This document shows, in pieces, positions 61,576 through 64,000 of a stretch of DNA of 64,000 bases (its first letter is position 1; every line of letters begins with the position of its first letter). Below the pieces are notes generated by a model. The model worked only from the letters and a program-made list of their open reading frames with translations. It had not been told where the DNA came from and made no database searches. The stretch covers positions 35,497 to 99,496 of the forward strand of contig DATJJY010000016.1 in assembly GCA_035491895.1 (NCBI GenBank). Reading direction: 5' to 3'. Both the position numbers and the translations under genes were made by a program. This DNA is from DASTHG01 sp035491895 (GTDB lineage Bacteria > Gemmatimonadota > Gemmatimonadetes > Gemmatimonadales > GWC2-71-9).

Positions 61576-64000
61576 CGAACTCCACTTCGTGCTCGTCGGC
61601 GAGCTCGAAGGTGACGTGGGCGTGCCGGCAGCCGTGCCGCTCGTCGAGCCGGGGTTGAAGCAGCTCATCATCCACACGCACTTCGACTGAGCCATGGGGG
61701 GACAGCGCCGGCGCGACCGTGACATCGAGCCGGCCGCCGGCGGTGCGACGCACGCGGACCACGACGCGCTCTCGGGCGGTGTTGACACGGACATCGAGCG
61801 TCGTGTGGCCGACGTGGAGCCCACGCCACTCGCACTCGCTCCACTGCGCGGGGAGGTGCGGCGCCAGAGTCAGCCGATTAGCGAGGGCATCGGGTTTCGC
61901 GCCGAGCAGCCCCTCGATCAACGGCGTGACGAGCAGCGCAGCGGACCACGCCTGCTCGGGACACACCCCGGCGAAGCTGCCGACGTCGCCGTCCAACACC
62001 TCCGCGAACGATCCATGGCCGCGGGCGAACGGCAGCCGCGCGTTCGCCATCAGATGGACGAACGCCTGTTCGCCGCGGTGGCAGGCGTACTCGGCGAGAC
62101 TCACCCACCCCGTGTAGAGCGGCCACACCGCACCGGTGTGAAAACCGGCGGGGCTGTAGAGGGGATCGTCCCGCGAAATCAGGCGCACACCCCACGGAGT
62201 CGTGAACGCCGGCGAGGCGATGGCGTCGAGCCACGGACCCACCCGCTCCACATCCAGCGCCCCGAGCAGCAGCGGCACCGCCGTGAGCGCATTGCGTTGG
62301 CGCTGCGGCGTTCCGTCCGCGAACAATCCGAGCGCGAAGTCGTCGTCCACCGCGAAGCGGGTCGCGATTTGCGCTCTCGCCCGAACCGCCCGTTCGACCA
62401 GCTCGTCGGCGAGCGCCGTGTGGCCGAGCCCCCGCGCAATGGGAGCCAGACCGGCGAGCGCCGCAGCCCAGATCCCGGCGAGATACAGCGTCACGTGCGC
62501 GTGCGAGAGCGGCCCCATCTCGACCCGGCCGTGGCCCACGTCGGCGTTCTCGATCAACCCGTCACCGTCGGTGTCGGTTTCGAGACAGTACCGGTAGGCT
62601 CGCTCCAGCTCCTGCCACCGCTCGCCGAGAAACGCGAGGTCCCCGGTCCAGGCGGCGTAACGTCCGGCGAGGAGCAGGTAGAGGGGCGTCGTGTCCGCCG
62701 CGTCGAAGTGCGCGAGACCACTCGTCGTGTATTCGTGGATCACCTTGCCGCTGACGTCCTGCGAGGCGCCAAGAAAGCGCAGGATCAAGCGGCAGCTGGC
62801 GTAGTCCCCGGCGGCGAGAAGTGCCAGGGCCGTCCAACAGGCGTCGCGGCCGAAGTACCAGGCGTACCCGGGTCTCCCATCACCCCATCCTGGTCGAGCC
62901 GGCGCGTACCCGGCGACGAGAGATCGACCGACGCCCGGCGTCTCCACAAAAAAACTGTCGAGCCGCAGCTTGGCCCACTCGAAGGCGCGGTTGACGGGCT
63001 CGTCGGGCGAACGGAGGCGCAGGAGCTGCTGTTGCACCTGCAATTCATGCCGACTGCGTTGCGCCGACAGACCCACGACACCTCGGCGGCCCAGCGCGGC
63101 AATGGCCCCGTCGAGCTCGGCGCGAGACGATCCGCCCGCCACGAGGAGCCGGAACGGCGCCTCGAGCGCCACGCGCAGCTCCACCGCGAGTGCCGGCTCG
63201 CCCTGCACCGGACGGATCTGCCACTCGACCGGACTGCTCGGCAGGAATGCGGCGCGCGGCAATCCCGACGCGTCCGTTACGATCAACGTGCTGCCGTCCG
63301 AGGCGAGCCGGTAGCGGAGATCGCCGCCGGCACCGGCCGGGTAGGGCCAGGTCCGCCGCAGGTCGACCCGCCACCTGAGCGCCAGATCCGTCGCCATCCG
63401 AAGGCCCCGCGCCCGGCCCACTTTTTCCGGGCGGTAGTCGATCAAGACGATCGGGTGATCGAGCGCCGTGGTGACCGCCTCCTCGACGATGCGCGAACGG
63501 CTCACGAGGTGGCGCTGGACCACGACCGGCGTGATCTGCGCGTCGCGCACCAGCGGCGTTTCTCCGCCGATCGACACGGTGAGGTCCTTCAACACCCGGT
63601 ACGGATGCATCCAGATTTCCGCGATGCCGCGCTGCTCGCCGCCGACCACGAGGGCACGGCGCCCCGCGATCGTCAGGGCATCATCGGAGAGCGCGCGGGA
63701 CGACACGTGCAGCGGCGACTCGAGCCCGGGGAGCGGGCCGTCGAAGCGCACCCGGTCGGGCATCACGAGGTTGGGATCCTCGCGCGCGCAGCGCCCCGGT
63801 TCCGGCCAGGTGGCCGCCGGGAGCGCGCGCCGCTCGTGCGGAATCGCTTCGCCGCACACCGCGTTCCGCAGCACGGCGGCGAGCTGACGGCGGAATCGCC
63901 GGTCGGGCGCGCCGGGAACCACCTGGGCACCGATGCACAACGCGCCGCCCGCTCCGACGACGTACTCCCAGGCGACGATGCGATCGGCGTTCAGGTGGAT
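61556..64000 (-). CDS. Glycogen-debranching-like (alpha,alpha)6-barrel glycosidase, 5' end cut by window edge
   Basis: At least 814 residues in the window; the frame is open to base 64000, so the start lies outside. The N-terminal part is beta-rich. The C-terminal barrel has GYAPARPGWGDGRPGYAWYF, FGRDACWTALALLAAGDYAS, ETDTDGDGLIENADVGHG, and FHTGAVWPLYTGWVSLAEYA, typical of amylo-alpha-1,6-glucosidase/GH15-like enzymes (Trp-Phe-Gly-Arg-Asp substrate site). Probable alpha-glucan or trehalose-type substrate. Overlaps the convergent RCC1 gene by 20 bp. Confidence 0.85.
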   Translation of the reverse strand: MHLNADRIVAWEYVVGAGGALCIGAQVVPGAPDRRFRRQLAAVLRNAVCGEAIPHERRALPAATWPEPGRCAREDPNLVMPDRVRFDGPLPGLESPLHVSSRALSDDALTIAGRRALVVGGEQRGIAEIWMHPYRVLKDLTVSIGGETPLVRDAQITPVVVQRHLVSRSRIVEEAVTTALDHPIVLIDYRPEKVGRARGLRMATDLALRWRVDLRRTWPYPAGAGGDLRYRLASDGSTLIVTDASGLPRAAFLPSSPVEWQIRPVQGEPALAVELRVALEAPFRLLVAGGSSRAELDGAIAALGRRGVVGLSAQRSRHELQVQQQLLRLRSPDEPVNRAFEWAKLRLDSFFVETPGVGRSLVAGYAPARPGWGDGRPGYAWYFGRDACWTALALLAAGDYASCRLILRFLGASQDVSGKVIHEYTTSGLAHFDAADTTPLYLLLAGRYAAWTGDLAFLGERWQELERAYRYCLETDTDGDGLIENADVGHGRVEMGPLSHAHVTLYLAGIWAAALAGLAPIARGLGHTALADELVERAVRARAQIATRFAVDDDFALGLFADGTPQRQRNALTAVPLLLGALDVERVGPWLDAIASPAFTTPWGVRLISRDDPLYSPAGFHTGAVWPLYTGWVSLAEYACHRGEQAFVHLMANARLPFARGHGSFAEVLDGDVGSFAGVCPEQAWSAALLVTPLIEGLLGAKPDALANRLTLAPHLPAQWSECEWRGLHVGHTTLDVRVNTARERVVVRVRRTAGGRLDVTVAPALSPHGSVEVRVDDELLQPRLDERHGCRHAHVTFELADEHEVEFVTGLRP

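Overview
The window is GC-rich, almost fully coding DNA from a free-living, Gram-negative-type bacterium. Lipoproteins, an outer-membrane barrel and a TonB/ExbB/ExbD system indicate two membranes. The gene content and style (many GTG/TTG starts, NTGA stop/start overlaps, two-ExbD TonB locus, membrane pyrophosphatase) fit Gemmatimonadota best. That placement is inference, because no 16S gene is present.

Layout. 1-5130 (minus): gmd, a GDP-4-keto-6-deoxymannose reductase and carB (cut at the left edge), head to head with rpmB. 5395-8349 (minus): ribosomal alpha operon rpmJ-rpsM-rpsK-rpsD-rpoA-rplQ with a clear promoter. 8437-13605 (minus): smpB, amidase, TPR lipoprotein, pyrD, pyrF and a small secreted protein, nearly all overlapping. 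13698-13781: tRNA-Leu(CAG). 13789-15615 (minus): a degenerate rhodanese, an outer-membrane protein and a membrane protein. 15643-28018 (minus): a very long run from a 2-oxo acid dehydrogenase (E1alpha, a TonB-C protein, E1beta, E2) through two small proteins, a PHP phosphoesterase, an apparent selenocysteine peroxiredoxin, two SDRs, a Rossmann protein, DUF309, TrxB, an MBL hydrolase, a 36-residue Cys-rich protein, an LPG-synthase-like membrane protein and aspartase.

28086-37392: copZ (plus), then on the minus strand a small protein, copA, a cupredoxin, membrane pyrophosphatase, inositol-phosphate synthase, a CDP-alcohol phosphatidyltransferase and the muramidase NamZ. 37381-44998 (plus): NagZ, a serine hydrolase, an IscA-type protein, a secreted two-module protein, a sodium-solute symporter and a BadF-type sugar kinase. 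NamZ, NagZ, symporter and kinase read together as peptidoglycan amino-sugar salvage. 45084-54961 (minus): APC permease, TonB-ExbD-ExbD-ExbB-TonB-TonB, a two-component pair with a third, PAS-type kinase, and a secreted protein. 55062-60013 (minus): a carbohydrate ABC transporter whose first permease has a large extra N-terminal sensor-like region. 60166-61575 (plus): RCC1-propeller lipoprotein. 61556-64000 (minus): glycogen-debranching-like hydrolase cut at the right edge.

The most striking observation is the peroxiredoxin at 22314-22763. An in-frame TGA stands exactly where the peroxidatic cysteine should be, and a bacterial SECIS-like hairpin follows it. Others: namZ and nagZ start inside one 12-bp palindrome; a 43-bp copy of the iscA-like 3' end flanks a secreted-protein gene; CTG start codons are probable in two genes; and short-period hairpin repeats lie at gene ends.
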